The notes beneath the pieces were generated by a model. The model worked only from the letters and a program-made list of their open reading frames with translations. It was not told the DNA's origin and searched no databases. From Actinopolymorpha cephalotaxi (GTDB lineage: Bacteria; Actinomycetota; Actinomycetes; Propionibacteriales; Actinopolymorphaceae): a DNA stretch of 64,000 nucleotides. Location: assembly GCF_013408535.1 (NCBI RefSeq), contig NZ_JACBZA010000001.1, positions 3,432,850 to 3,496,849 on the forward strand, in the 5' to 3' direction. The translations under genes and the position numbers were made by a program. This document shows positions 10,001 through 18,474 of the stretch, one piece after another (the first letter of the stretch is position 1; every line of letters begins with the position of its first letter).

Positions 10001-10791
10001 CGGCCGCCGCGACGGGTACCTTGCGGGACTTCACCCGCGACCTGTCGTTCCGCAACCAGCTCACCGTGAAGCTCGACGCCGGAGTCCCGGCCGGCTTGAA
10101 GCTCGACGGTAGCTACGCCTACGTCACCGTGCCCCAGTCCACGTACGCGAGGATCGCCTACCCGTCCAGGACTCCCTCCAAGGCTGGTGACTTCGGGGCG
10201 CTGAGCCAGCAGATCGAGGTCAGCCAGGCGACCTCACATCAGCTGTCGGTCAAGGTGAACGACGACTTCGCCGGGGCTACCGCCGGTTACCTCTTCCTGC
10301 AGGTGCTGATCGACGGTGCGGTCGTGGCCGAGCAGGACGTCGCCGGTGCGAGCCAGTGGCGAGAACTCACTGCCGACGTCACCGGACACCTGACAGGCAA
10401 GAGCACTGCCGTACTCACACTGCGCCTGGTCAGCAAGAAGGCCGTCAGCAACTTCGCCGTCGCGGCGATGTTCGACGACGTGGCCATCTCGGGGACCACC
10501 ATCGAGAACGGCGACTTCGAGGACACGTCCTCCCCCGCCTGGCGGCCGGAGTCGAACTCGTCGAGCTTCACCGTCAACTCCCGTGCCACCGCTGACGCCA
10601 ATGCGCGCAACGCCGTCTACCGCATCGAGGGTGTGCCCTTCACGAGTGACACCACGGTGGTGCTGGACATCGGTGACATCACCACGATTCGTGGGTATGT
10701 CGACCCGGAGGACTTCGACAAGGGCTTCCGGTACGACGTGGCAGCCGATGCCGCCGTCAGCATCCCGTTCACCCGGGAATGGCAGTCGTGA
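7084..10791 (+). CDS. Tat-exported heparinase II/III-family polysaccharide lyase
   Basis: 1235 aa. A Tat signal (SRRDVLRYGMFLGSAAM, cleavage near Ala-rich residue 40) directs it outside the cell. The N-terminal half is the alpha/alpha-toroid typical of heparinase II/III-like lyases. The central beta-sheet region has the family core: Tyr 615/616, G-H-G-H-L-D at residues 621-626, then an aromatic/Asn-rich segment with TVAHNTVVVD near 662-671. The last ~240 residues look like an added carbohydrate-binding beta-sandwich (FDDVAISGTTIENGDFED). Such lyases cleave uronate-containing, often sulfated, glycans by beta-elimination. Start ATG has GAGG eight bases upstream. It lies downstream of the LacI gene by 145 bases, so it may have its own promoter. 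Substrate unknown; glycosaminoglycan-like or algal sulfated uronate polymer are options. Confidence 0.85.
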   Translation: MSGYTDPMPPSPTGFRPSRRDVLRYGMFLGSAAMLPSLAPDLAAAAVPATATGPTTGATVALADVPTKTKPTVYTAEMVAAARRNVEQYDWAKELRDTAAAKADRLLAKGDDWLWKLVTGQGVPRSYAVNQDLGSPVTGKDIYRFGNYPWLTDPDKPWKLIDPSVPEDSGLPRIYPTNDFGAFYASGLDEHGNFDRARADRSLLVNELYPEKGPTWGVDDGFGWVDDDGDKWTFVPYYNHWVVWYSANALYAGAASIYNGLPALRDAYLTTGDVKYAHAGLILLDRIADVYPSMDTTPYKRSDGYLHSDGLSGRGKVVGCIWETGISQMICDAYDAFFPAIADADEADVVPFLSEKARQYGLAPKDSPAAIRVNIENGILRQVYPNVQAGKIRGNFGMHQRSVTLAGVVLDAPSETKAWIDFVFRTGSVGPPPEYRVSGGDVFRTLVDVVDRDGMGNEASPGYNRLWIGHIRGIADVLDGYDGYPAADLYQHPKFAKMFQGMHPLVMLGAYVPQIGDTGSTGMPGLFGSPNEFFNFYEKFGLPEYAQMAYLMNGNSADNLYGNLFSPDVSGVQQRIREVIAKHGPWQPPSENLTGYGIAMLRDGAGSRARDLWVYYGRTPGHGHLDALNLGMHGFGVDLLPDLGYPEFADASIRTQEWNQNTVAHNTVVVDRKPQTEQWVGTPHGFAAGDRVQVSDTSAPAAYTQTSTYRRVSAMVKVDDTDFYAVDVFRAVGGTDHHFSFHAAEGPATAEGLTLTRQPTGTYAGPDVPMPSDDAPFRSNASGFDWLDNVSRDTHPTGPFSIDWKVKDTWGVHDPAPNLHLRLTMLSDVDDVAICDGTPPRNKPGNPAKLRYLIAHRQASAGQQLTSQFVSLVEPYVDRRVVRSVSALPVRAIDGTIAPHEVTAIRVELTNGRVDHIVSSLRTEVMLKIDLDNRKELRFRGSFGFYSTHGSEPVYAWTHGASFLGPLPQMQGPAAATGTLRDFTRDLSFRNQLTVKLDAGVPAGLKLDGSYAYVTVPQSTYARIAYPSRTPSKAGDFGALSQQIEVSQATSHQLSVKVNDDFAGATAGYLFLQVLIDGAVVAEQDVAGASQWRELTADVTGHLTGKSTAVLTLRLVSKKAVSNFAVAAMFDDVAISGTTIENGDFEDTSSPAWRPESNSSSFTVNSRATADANARNAVYRIEGVPFTSDTTVVLDIGDITTIRGYVDPEDFDKGFRYDVAADAAVSIPFTREWQS

Positions 10792-10798
10792 AGCTCCT

Positions 10799-13390
10799 TC
10801 AGGTAGCCGGCCTGCTCTGCCGCGACCAGTTCCTGGGGATGCGCCGCGTCGCGACGCGCCACGTCGCGACGACGGGGCGCGTCCAGATCCACCAGTAGGC
10901 AAGCCCCAGCGTGAGGGAGCCGGCGAACGCCGCGACCGGCTGTCCCCGCAGCAGGTCGAGTGCCTGCCAGTGGATGACGTAGATGTACAGCGAAGCTGCC
11001 GCGAGGATCTGGACGATCGGTACGAGTACGGCGGGCACCCGGGTCACCGGCCGCCAGAGCATCAGCAGCACGCACGCGATCGTCAGGCCGTCCCGCGCGG
11101 GGTTGAACGAGAACGTGCCGATCATCGCGATCACGAGCACGGTCATCAGGCGCTTCTGGGCCGGCGTCGCCACCCGGGCCAGCGTCCAGCCGAGAAGGAA
11201 GAGATACAGCACGACCGGCGCCGATCCCTGCATGCGGGGAATGTGCAACGGCAGGATCGGCAGCCGGAAGAGCACGAACGCGGCCGTGGTCAGCGCGAGC
11301 GGCAGACCGAAGGGATGGCGCCGGTCCAGGGCGGCGATCCGGCTCGAGGCGTTGGCGGCGGCGACCACGAGCAGCGCGACGATCATCGCCTCGACGAACC
11401 AGAACCGCCACGGCGGACCGAGCTGTTGTTCCCCGAAGATCCAGTTGGCGAGGAACAGGTTCCGCGTCTCGTAGTAGCCGCCGAGCACGTGCGCGCCGAC
11501 GATGACCACGAGGCTGGGAACGGCGATCCGCACCGCCGCCCCGAGGACCCGGCGGGCCCGGCGCCGTCGTCCGGGGTCGGCCAGCTGGAAGCGCGCGACC
11601 TGGTAGCCGGCGATGACGAGCAGAGCGTTGGCGGTGCCCTGGAGCAGGAAGACGCCGGCGTGGGTGCCGACGATGCAGACGATCGCGAGGGCGCGCAGCC
11701 AGACACTCGTCTCCATCGTGCGCCACGTCGGCCGCCACGTCGGCCGCCACGTCGTGCGCGAGACGAGTGCTGCCGGTCCGCGCCGGCGGCCCCTCCCCTG
11801 CCCCGCCAGGACTTCCAGGTCACGCACCGGGGTCACGTGCCAGTTCGGCGGGAGGTGTCCGAGCAGCTCCTCCAGCCGGATCGACACCTCCACGTAGGAG
11901 AGGGAGTCGCCGCCGAGGGAGACGAAGGTCGCCTCGTCGTCGACGTCGTGCTGGAGCAACCGGCCGTAGAGAGCGGCGACCGCGCGCCCACCCGTCTCCT
12001 CGGCGCGCGCGACCGCCTCCTCGACCGGGGCCGGGCAGGCCAGCGCGAGGAGCGCCGGGTAGTCGGGCTTGCCGGTGGCGAGCAGCGGCTGGTCCCTGAC
12101 GAAGACGACTCGCAGGGCCTCCCGCGGAACGCCGCATGCGCGGATCGCCTGGCGCCGTAGCGACTCCCGGGCAGGTGCCGCTGCGACCTCGCAGGCGACG
12201 ACGATCAGGCCGTCGCGTCCGGTGGTCCGTACGTCGTGACCATCCGCGCGGAGGCGGCTCTCGAGCGCGTCGAGGTCGATGCGGTGCCCGAGGACCTTGA
12301 CGAAACGCGCACGCCGGCCGAGGACGCGTACCAGACCCTCGCGAGTCAGTTCGCCGAGATCGCCGGTGCGCAGCTCGTCGACGGTCCGGCCGAGCGCGAG
12401 GTCGGCGGGCTCCTCGGCGTACCCGAGCATGACGTTGGGCCCGCGAAACACGATCTCGCCGTCCGCCACGTCGATCGTGGCGCCGGGTACGGGGTTCCCG
12501 ACCGTGTCCGGGTGCTCGGCGGCGAGGTCGGGAGGAAGACAGGTCATCCGGGCCGTCGCCTCGGACTGGCCGTACATCACGACCAGATCCCATCCCCGCG
12601 CCTGTCCGAGCTCGGCGAACCGCCGGACGCGGTCGGGCTCCATCCGGCCTCCGGCCTGGGTGACGTACCGCAGCCCCGGCACGTCCCGGTCGGCGAAGCC
12701 GCTGCGCTCGAGGAGTTCGAACGTGTGCGGAACGCCGGGAAGGGTCGTGGCCCCGGCCGTACGGAAGAGCTGCCAGAAGCAGTCGTCGACGACGGACAGG
12801 TCGGTGAGCAGCAGGCTCGCACCCGCGGCCAGGTGGGTGTGCAGCACCGACAGGCCGTAACAGTAGGTGATCGGCAGGGTGAGTGCCGCGCAGTCGTCGG
12901 GGCGTACGCCGAGAGTGGCGGTGATCTGTGCGGCGTTGGCGGTGAGGTTGTCGGCGGACAGGCGGACGAGCTTGGCCGACCCCGTGGAACCGCTCGTGCT
13001 GAGCAGGAGGGCGAGGTCGGGATGTAGTTGGTGAGCCGACGTCTCCCGGACGACCTCGATCCCACCGGCCGGGTCCAGCACGACGTCGGGGCGGTAGGCC
13101 TCGCGCAGCCGGGCGGCGGGGTCGCCGGGTGCGACGAGCAGGACGACGTGGCCGGCGGTCTGAGCCGCGAGGTAGCCGACAACGGTGTCCACCGTGGATC
13201 GTCCCTCGACCTTCACGAGGCGGCGCGGACCGTCGAGCCGCGCGGCGAGGCCGTCCACCCGGCGGGCGAGGTCGGCGTAGGTGACGGAGCCTTCGGCGGT
13301 CCGCAGTGCTGGCCGGTCGCCATGCGCTCCGAGCCGGGACACCCAGGGCATGGTCGGTGACGGGGCCAGGGGCACGGAGCTCGCGGTCAC
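10799..13390 (-). CDS. Adenylation / carrier-protein / membrane acyltransferase-3 fusion, iron-box controlled
   Basis: 863 aa in three parts. Residues ~15-445 are an AMP-forming ligase: P-loop STSGSTGSAK (131-140), YGQSEAT (273-279), RTGDL (341-345) and the catalytic Lys of ATGKPDY (441). Residues ~465-530 are a carrier protein with the phosphopantetheine serine in LGGDSLSYV (Ser 496). After a linker with three tandem TWRP units (547-557), residues ~560-850 hold about ten membrane spans like acyltransferase-3 proteins. The likely logic is activation of an acid, tethering on the carrier, and transfer across or at the membrane to an unknown acceptor. GTG 13390 has no good ribosome site and may be leaderless; the iron box lies 13-31 bases upstream. 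It faces an iron importer, so a role in iron limitation (siderophore or envelope modification) is inferred. Gene ends 8 bases from the convergent lyase. Confidence 0.8.
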   Translation of the reverse strand: MTASSVPLAPSPTMPWVSRLGAHGDRPALRTAEGSVTYADLARRVDGLAARLDGPRRLVKVEGRSTVDTVVGYLAAQTAGHVVLLVAPGDPAARLREAYRPDVVLDPAGGIEVVRETSAHQLHPDLALLLSTSGSTGSAKLVRLSADNLTANAAQITATLGVRPDDCAALTLPITYCYGLSVLHTHLAAGASLLLTDLSVVDDCFWQLFRTAGATTLPGVPHTFELLERSGFADRDVPGLRYVTQAGGRMEPDRVRRFAELGQARGWDLVVMYGQSEATARMTCLPPDLAAEHPDTVGNPVPGATIDVADGEIVFRGPNVMLGYAEEPADLALGRTVDELRTGDLGELTREGLVRVLGRRARFVKVLGHRIDLDALESRLRADGHDVRTTGRDGLIVVACEVAAAPARESLRRQAIRACGVPREALRVVFVRDQPLLATGKPDYPALLALACPAPVEEAVARAEETGGRAVAALYGRLLQHDVDDEATFVSLGGDSLSYVEVSIRLEELLGHLPPNWHVTPVRDLEVLAGQGRGRRRGPAALVSRTTWRPTWRPTWRTMETSVWLRALAIVCIVGTHAGVFLLQGTANALLVIAGYQVARFQLADPGRRRRARRVLGAAVRIAVPSLVVIVGAHVLGGYYETRNLFLANWIFGEQQLGPPWRFWFVEAMIVALLVVAAANASSRIAALDRRHPFGLPLALTTAAFVLFRLPILPLHIPRMQGSAPVVLYLFLLGWTLARVATPAQKRLMTVLVIAMIGTFSFNPARDGLTIACVLLMLWRPVTRVPAVLVPIVQILAAASLYIYVIHWQALDLLRGQPVAAFAGSLTLGLAYWWIWTRPVVATWRVATRRIPRNWSRQSRPAT

Positions 13391-13402
13391 GCGAGGTAGT
13401 AA

Positions 13403-13421
13403 ATAGGTTAGGCAACCCTAA
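13403..13421. promoter_or_regulatory. Iron box (IdeR/DmdR1-type) for the fusion gene
   Basis: ATAGGTTAGGCAACCCTAA matches the known actinobacterial iron box TTAGGTTAGGCTAACCTAA at 16 of 19 positions. It lies 13 bases upstream of the GTG of the adenylation/acyltransferase fusion on the minus strand, where bound Fe-repressor would block transcription. Confidence 0.8.
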
Positions 13422-13463
13422 ATCAAATCCCGGGGCCGACTGCGGCCACCTCGGGTCGGCTCA

Positions 13464-13498
13464 GTTAACCTGCCGTCAGCCAGGTTAGCCTTTCCTGG
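13464..13498. promoter_or_regulatory. Second iron box plus overlapping inverted repeat for the iron importer
   Basis: CCAGGTTAGCCTTTCCTGG (13480-13498) keeps the AGGTTAG...CCT core and dyad symmetry of the iron box (about 12 of 19 to consensus). Its left arm also forms an inverted repeat with GTTAACCTG at 13464-13472 (partner CAGGTTAGC at 13481-13489). The site is about 97 bases upstream of the iron-binding-protein start on the plus strand. Confidence 0.6.
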
Positions 13499-13594
13499 GC
13501 TTGCCATCGGAGTCGAGACCTTGCCACCCACCCACGACCGGCTGCACGCTCCGGGCCGCACGGCCCAACGTTCGAGCCACCAGGAGTTTCCCTC

Positions 13595-14629
13595 GTGACG
13601 CGCCGACGCACCATGATCCTCGCCGCCGTCGTGGCGACCGTGACCGCCCTCGGCCTGTCGGCCTGCAGCAAGAGCCTCGAGGCCACCGGGGATCTCGACA
13701 AGTCGAAGTTGACGATCTACAGCGCCCAGCACGAGAACCTCACCGAGGAGTGGGGGCGGGAGTTCCAGGACAGGACCGGGATCAAGGTCCAGATCCGCTA
13801 CGGCGACGACTCCTCGATGGGCGCGCAGATCGTGCAGGAGGGAACCGGCTCGCCGGCCGACGTCTTCCTCACCGAGAACTCCCCCGCCATGACGACGGTC
13901 CAGAACGCCGGCCTGCTCGCGCCGGTGAAGGCCTCCACCCTGGCCCAGGTCGGCGACCAGTACCACCCCTCCTCGAAGAACTGGGTCGGCATCGCGGCCC
14001 GCTCGACCGTGCTCGTCTACAACCCGAAGAAGATCTCCGAAGCGCAGCTGCCGAAGTCCCTGATGGACCTCGCCAAGCCGGAGTACGCCGGGAAGTGGGG
14101 TGCGGCCGCCGGCGGTGCGGACTTCCAGGCGATCATCTCGGCCATGCTCGCCACCGAGGGCGAGGCCAGGACCTCCCAGTGGCTGTCCGGCCTGAAGTCG
14201 GGCGCGAAGATCTACCAGAACAACATCGCGACGATGAAGGCCGTCAACGCCGGCCAGTCCGCGATGGGCGTCATCTACCACTACTACTGGTACCGCGACC
14301 AGGCTCTGGACAAGGAGAGCAGCGGCAACACGAAGCTGCACTACTTCAGGAACGAGGACCCGGGCGCGTTCGTCAGCCTCTCCGGTGGCGCCGTCCTCAA
14401 GAGCAGCAAGCACGCGGCCGACGCACAGAAGTTCCTCGCGTTCATCACCAGCAAGGAAGGCCAGAAGGCGCTGGGAACGACCGACTCCAAGGAGTACGCC
14501 GTCGGCAAGGGCGCCGCGTCGGACCCCAAGCTTCCGCCGCTCGACTCGCTCCAGGCTCCCAAGGTCGACCCGTTCAAGCTCAACGGGCCCAAGGTCATCA
14601 GCCTCATGACGAAGGCCGGGATCCTCTAG
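13595..14629 (+). CDS. Ferric-iron ABC transporter substrate-binding lipoprotein (FbpA/SfuA type)
   Basis: 344 aa. A signal peptide with lipobox (LGLSAC) is followed by the family opening LTIYSAQHENLTEEWGREFQ and GDDSSMGAQIVQEG. The Tyr-rich YHYYWYRD near residue 230 corresponds to the tyrosine pair that binds Fe3+ directly in FbpA/FutA proteins. First gene of a three-gene operon with permease and ATPase, behind an iron box, so expression should rise on iron starvation. GTG start has AGGAG eight bases upstream. Confidence 0.9.
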   Translation: MTRRRTMILAAVVATVTALGLSACSKSLEATGDLDKSKLTIYSAQHENLTEEWGREFQDRTGIKVQIRYGDDSSMGAQIVQEGTGSPADVFLTENSPAMTTVQNAGLLAPVKASTLAQVGDQYHPSSKNWVGIAARSTVLVYNPKKISEAQLPKSLMDLAKPEYAGKWGAAAGGADFQAIISAMLATEGEARTSQWLSGLKSGAKIYQNNIATMKAVNAGQSAMGVIYHYYWYRDQALDKESSGNTKLHYFRNEDPGAFVSLSGGAVLKSSKHAADAQKFLAFITSKEGQKALGTTDSKEYAVGKGAASDPKLPPLDSLQAPKVDPFKLNGPKVISLMTKAGIL

Positions 14630-16252
14630 GTGACGACCGCGCAGACGCGTACGGCCCCTTCCGCGCAAGGCCCTCCCCCGGTCGGAGACGGACGTCGGTC
14701 CGGACGTCGACCCGGACCGGGCCGCGGACACCGGGCCCCCGGCGACTCGCTGCCGCTGCGAGCGGCGGCGCTGGTCGTCGCGCTCGTGTGCGCACTGCCG
14801 CTGGTCGTCGTCGTGCTCAAGGCGTTCGAGTCCGGCGCGGGCGACGCGTTCGCGCTCATCTGGCGGCCCAGGATCGGCGAACTCCTCGTCAACACCGTGT
14901 CGCTGCTCGTGCTGACGTGCGTGATCTCGACCGTGCTCGGCGTCGGCGCCGCGTGGCTCGTCGAGCGGACGGCACTGCCGGGTACGGCGTTCTGGCGGAT
15001 CGCACTCGTCGCGCCGCTCGCCGTGCCCTCCTTCGTCAACAGCTTCGCCTGGTCCGCGCTCGTGCCGGGGTTCGAGGGCCTCGCCGGGGCCGTCATCGTG
15101 ACCTCCCTGTCGTACTTCCCGTTCGTGTTCCTGCCGGTCGCCGCGCTGCTGCGTACCCTCGACCAGGGTCTGGAGGACGCCGCGCGGGCGCTCGGGCACG
15201 GACCGTGGCGCACCTTCGCACGGGTCGGGCTGGCACAGATCCGTCCGGCGCTGCTGGGCGGCGTGCTGCTGGTGGCGCTGCACCTGCTGGCGGAGTACGG
15301 CGCCCTGGAGATGCTCCGGTTCCCAACCTTCACGACCGCGATCCTCGACCAGTTCCAGGTGGCCTTCGACAGCCGCTCGGGGAGCGTCCTCGCCGTCGTC
15401 CTGATGGGCATCGCGGGCACGGTCCTCACGCTGGAGCTGCTCGCCCGGGGCCGGGTACGCCACACGCGCGTGGGCTCGGGGGCGGTCCGGCGGGTGACCC
15501 GCGAACACCTCGGCCGCGCCACACCGCTCGCCCTGTTCGGGCTGGTCGCTCTCACCGCACTCGCCCTGGGAGTCCCGGCGTGGAGTCTCGGCAAGTGGCT
15601 CTCCCGGGCCGACCAGGCGTCCGAGCCGGCCAACCTCGGCCCGACGCTGTGGTCGACGCTGAGCCTCGGCCTGATCGCCGCGGTCGTCACCACGGTGGCG
15701 ACGGTCCCGGCGGCGTGGCTGATCGCCCGGAGCCGGTCGTGGTTCGCGGTGGCCGTCGAGCGCGTCACCTACGTCGCGGCGTCGCTTCCCGGTGTCGTCG
15801 TGGCGTTGGCGCTGATCACGCTGACGATCGGTTTCGTACGCCCGCTGTACCAGACCACCACGGTCCTCGTCGTGGCGTACGCCATCCTCTTCCTCCCCCG
15901 CGCCATGGTCGCCACCCGCGCCGCCATCGCGGCGGTGCCGCCCGAACTCGGCGACGCCGCCCGCACACTCGGCGACAACCCCGTACGGGCGTTCCTGCGG
16001 GTCCAACTGCCGCTCATGCTGCGTGGCACGATGGCAGGGTTCGCGCTGGTGTTCATCGCCGTCACCACCGAGCTGACGGCCACGCTCCTGCTCGCACCCA
16101 CCGGCACGCACACGCTCGCCACGGCGTTCTGGCACGCGAGCGCCTCGCTCGACTACGCCGCCGCCGCGCCGTACGCCGCGGCGCTCGTCGTGCTCTCCGC
16201 GCCGCTCACCTACCTGCTGCTCCACGGTCGGAACGAGGAATCGCGCACGTGA
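14630..16252 (+). CDS. Ferric-iron ABC transporter permease (FbpB/SfuB type)
   Basis: 540 aa with two homologous halves, each about six membrane spans and an EAA-type loop (LEDAARALGHGPWRTFARVGL and LGDAARTLGDNPVRAFLRVQL), the double-permease plan of FbpB/SfuB. A Pro/Arg-rich cytoplasmic tail of ~40 residues precedes the first span. The GTG start follows the binding-protein stop without a gap, and the stop overlaps the ATPase start (GTGA), so the three genes are one coupled operon. Confidence 0.92.
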   Translation: MTTAQTRTAPSAQGPPPVGDGRRSGRRPGPGRGHRAPGDSLPLRAAALVVALVCALPLVVVVLKAFESGAGDAFALIWRPRIGELLVNTVSLLVLTCVISTVLGVGAAWLVERTALPGTAFWRIALVAPLAVPSFVNSFAWSALVPGFEGLAGAVIVTSLSYFPFVFLPVAALLRTLDQGLEDAARALGHGPWRTFARVGLAQIRPALLGGVLLVALHLLAEYGALEMLRFPTFTTAILDQFQVAFDSRSGSVLAVVLMGIAGTVLTLELLARGRVRHTRVGSGAVRRVTREHLGRATPLALFGLVALTALALGVPAWSLGKWLSRADQASEPANLGPTLWSTLSLGLIAAVVTTVATVPAAWLIARSRSWFAVAVERVTYVAASLPGVVVALALITLTIGFVRPLYQTTTVLVVAYAILFLPRAMVATRAAIAAVPPELGDAARTLGDNPVRAFLRVQLPLMLRGTMAGFALVFIAVTTELTATLLLAPTGTHTLATAFWHASASLDYAAAAPYAAALVVLSAPLTYLLLHGRNEESRT

Positions 16253-17319
16253 GGACTCTCCAGCTCTCCGGAATCACCGCTTCCCACTCGAGTACGCCGG
16301 TGCTGCACGGCATCGACCTCGAGGTGGCCGCCGGCACCACGACGGCGGTACTCGGCCCGTCAGGATGCGGCAAGACGACCCTGCTGCGAGTCGTCGCAGG
16401 CTTCATGCGTCCCGACTCCGGCGAGGTCCGGGTCGGTGACCACGTCGTGGCCGGCCCCGGTGTGTGGGTGGCTCCGGAGAAACGCGGACTCGGCTACGTC
16501 GCGCAGGAGGGCAACCTCTTCCCGCACCTCGACGTCGCCGCCAACATCTCCTACGGCCTGCCGCGCCGGGAACGCCGTACCAGGGCCGGTGTGGGTGATC
16601 TGCTCGAGCTGGTCGGCCTGTCGGGCGACCTCGCACGGCGGCGTCCCGACCAGCTCTCCGGCGGCCAACAGCAGCGCGTCGCACTGGCCCGGGCCCTCGC
16701 GCGCCGGCCGTCGATCGTCCTGCTCGACGAGCCGTTCTCGGCCCTCGACCCCGAGCTGCGCATGGCAACCCGTGAGGCCGTCGCCGCCGCGCTCGCGCAC
16801 GAGCGGGCCACCGTCGTACTCGTGACGCACGACCGGGCGGAGGCGCTGTCGTTCGCCGACCAGGTGGCGATCATGCATGACGGCCGGCTGACGCAGGTCG
16901 GCCCGCCCGCGGACGTCTACCGGGCACCCCTGGACCGCCGTTCGGCGGTGTCGCTCGGCGAGGCCTGCTTCCTACCGGGCGTACTGGACAACGGTGTCGT
17001 CACCTGTGCCCTCGGCGCACTGCCGGTGCCCGACGCGGCCGGCTCGGGTCCCTGCGAGGTCCTTCTCCGGCCGGAGCAACTACGCCTGGGCGAACCCGAC
17101 GCGTCCGGGCGCGTCGCCGAGGTGACTCGTACGGTGTTCTACGGCCACGACGCCCTCGTCGTGCTGCGCCTCGACGATCCACTCGAGGACTCCGCCGGCC
17201 CCGTCGAGGTGTCCGCTCGGGTTCTGGGCGACGAGGCGCCGCCGGTCGGGTCGCGGGTCTCGGTGCGGGTCGTCGGCGCACCGCATGTCGTCACCCTCGA
17301 GGACGCCCGCCTTCCCTGA
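16249..17319 (+). CDS. Ferric-iron ABC transporter ATP-binding protein (FbpC type)
   Basis: 356 aa. Walker [11 protein letters not shown]-loop in [14 protein letters not shown], signature LSGGQQQR, Walker [13 protein letters not shown] and H-loop LVTHDRAEA are all intact. The ~100-residue C-terminal TOBE-like regulatory domain ([14 protein letters not shown]...) is present. It powers the iron permease encoded just before; GTG overlaps the permease stop. The gene ends 3 bases from the convergent dehydrogenase gene. Confidence 0.93.
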   Translation: MRTLQLSGITASHSSTPVLHGIDLEVAAGTTTAVLGPSGCGKTTLLRVVAGFMRPDSGEVRVGDHVVAGPGVWVAPEKRGLGYVAQEGNLFPHLDVAANISYGLPRRERRTRAGVGDLLELVGLSGDLARRRPDQLSGGQQQRVALARALARRPSIVLLDEPFSALDPELRMATREAVAAALAHERATVVLVTHDRAEALSFADQVAIMHDGRLTQVGPPADVYRAPLDRRSAVSLGEACFLPGVLDNGVVTCALGALPVPDAAGSGPCEVLLRPEQLRLGEPDASGRVAEVTRTVFYGHDALVVLRLDDPLEDSAGPVEVSARVLGDEAPPVGSRVSVRVVGAPHVVTLEDARLP

Positions 17320-17322
17320 TCG

Positions 17323-18363
17323 TCAGAGGTCGGCGACGTCGACCGTCTGTCCCGTCGCCGCGCTACGGCTGACCGCATCAGTGAACTCCATGTAGCGAAC
17401 GCCGTCCTCGAACGTCGTACGCCTGACTTCCTCGCGTCCCCGGACGGCATTGACGAACTCCTCCTCCACCCGCCATCCGACCCGGCGTTCGGCCGGCACG
17501 GCGACCTCGCTCAACTCCTGGTCACCTCGCCGTCCGGCGGTGAGACGTCCGGAATCCGGTTCGAAGCGCAGGGTGCCCTCGGATCCGAAGATCCACAGCT
17601 CCGTCCGCGGAGCGAGTCCGGTCACGCTGCTGAACCGCAGGTGAGCAACCCCGCCGATGCCCAGCGTCGCGAGAATGTCCACGTGGTCGGGCACCTTGAC
17701 CTCGTGCCAGTTCCCGTCATCGTCCCTGCGCCGGGGAACGGCCGTCGTGGCCATGGCCGACACGCGCCTGGCCGTGCCAAGCCACCGCATCATCGCCTCG
17801 TACCAGATGCCCATGGTCAGGATGTTGTTGCCGCTGATCCCGGCGTCCTGACGCCAGTGCAGGGGTGCCGTTTTGTCGACGAAGGACTGGCCCACGTGGA
17901 CCTCGACGGCCAGCACGTCACCGAGGTGGCCGTCGCCGACCATCGACGCCAGCGTCGAGTCGAACTCCAACGTGAACGGGGACGGCACCACCTGGGCGAC
18001 GACATCAGGCGCCTCGCGTGCGGCGGCCAGCATCTCGCGACCCTCGTCGGCGTTCCTGGCCATCCGCGCCTCGCACAGCACGTGCTTGCCGGCCCGCAGT
18101 GCAGCCACCGTGACGTCACGGTGCAGGTTTGGCCAGGTGCCGATACAGACCGCGTCGATGTCGGGCGCCTCGACGAGGTGCCGCCAGTCGTCCTCCACGC
18201 GCTGGATGGCGTACTCCCCAGCGACCTTCTCTCCGGACTCGCGGGTCCGGTTCGCCACCGCGACGAGTTCGACTCCCGGCAGCGCCTGGAAACCCGGGAT
18301 ATGCCGATGGCGGGTGTTGGCGCCGGCGCCGACGAAGCCAACCCTGATTGGTGAATCAACCAT
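17323..18363 (-). CDS. Gfo/Idh/MocA-family oxidoreductase lacking the usual EKP lysine
   Basis: 346 aa. N-terminal Rossmann fold (RVGFVGAGANTRHRHIPGF) binds NAD(P), followed by the alpha/beta substrate domain. The family normally has E-K-P with a catalytic Lys after the HVL strand; here the segment reads HVLCEARMARNADEG, so the Lys is absent. It may therefore be a non-dehydrogenase member or use another acid/base. It stands alone, convergent with the iron importer and divergent from an NTF2-like gene, so its substrate cannot be inferred. Confidence 0.85.
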   Translation of the reverse strand: MVDSPIRVGFVGAGANTRHRHIPGFQALPGVELVAVANRTRESGEKVAGEYAIQRVEDDWRHLVEAPDIDAVCIGTWPNLHRDVTVAALRAGKHVLCEARMARNADEGREMLAAAREAPDVVAQVVPSPFTLEFDSTLASMVGDGHLGDVLAVEVHVGQSFVDKTAPLHWRQDAGISGNNILTMGIWYEAMMRWLGTARRVSAMATTAVPRRRDDDGNWHEVKVPDHVDILATLGIGGVAHLRFSSVTGLAPRTELWIFGSEGTLRFEPDSGRLTAGRRGDQELSEVAVPAERRVGWRVEEEFVNAVRGREEVRRTTFEDGVRYMEFTDAVSRSAATGQTVDVADL

Positions 18364-18474
18364 GTCCGGACGTTAGCAGTGCGGAAAAGATCCCTCGACG
18401 AGCCTGTCCGCGTTTCGCATACTGCCAAGCAGACCGAGCGTTATCCGCGCCGGACCCGCACCCGGGAGGTGGCG

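Noticed and set aside
13501-16248. 1272-aa plus-strand open frame running through the iron-transport genes
   Set aside because: Only its last 356 residues (from 16249) are the ATPase; the rest is an Arg-rich alternative frame of the binding-protein and permease genes.
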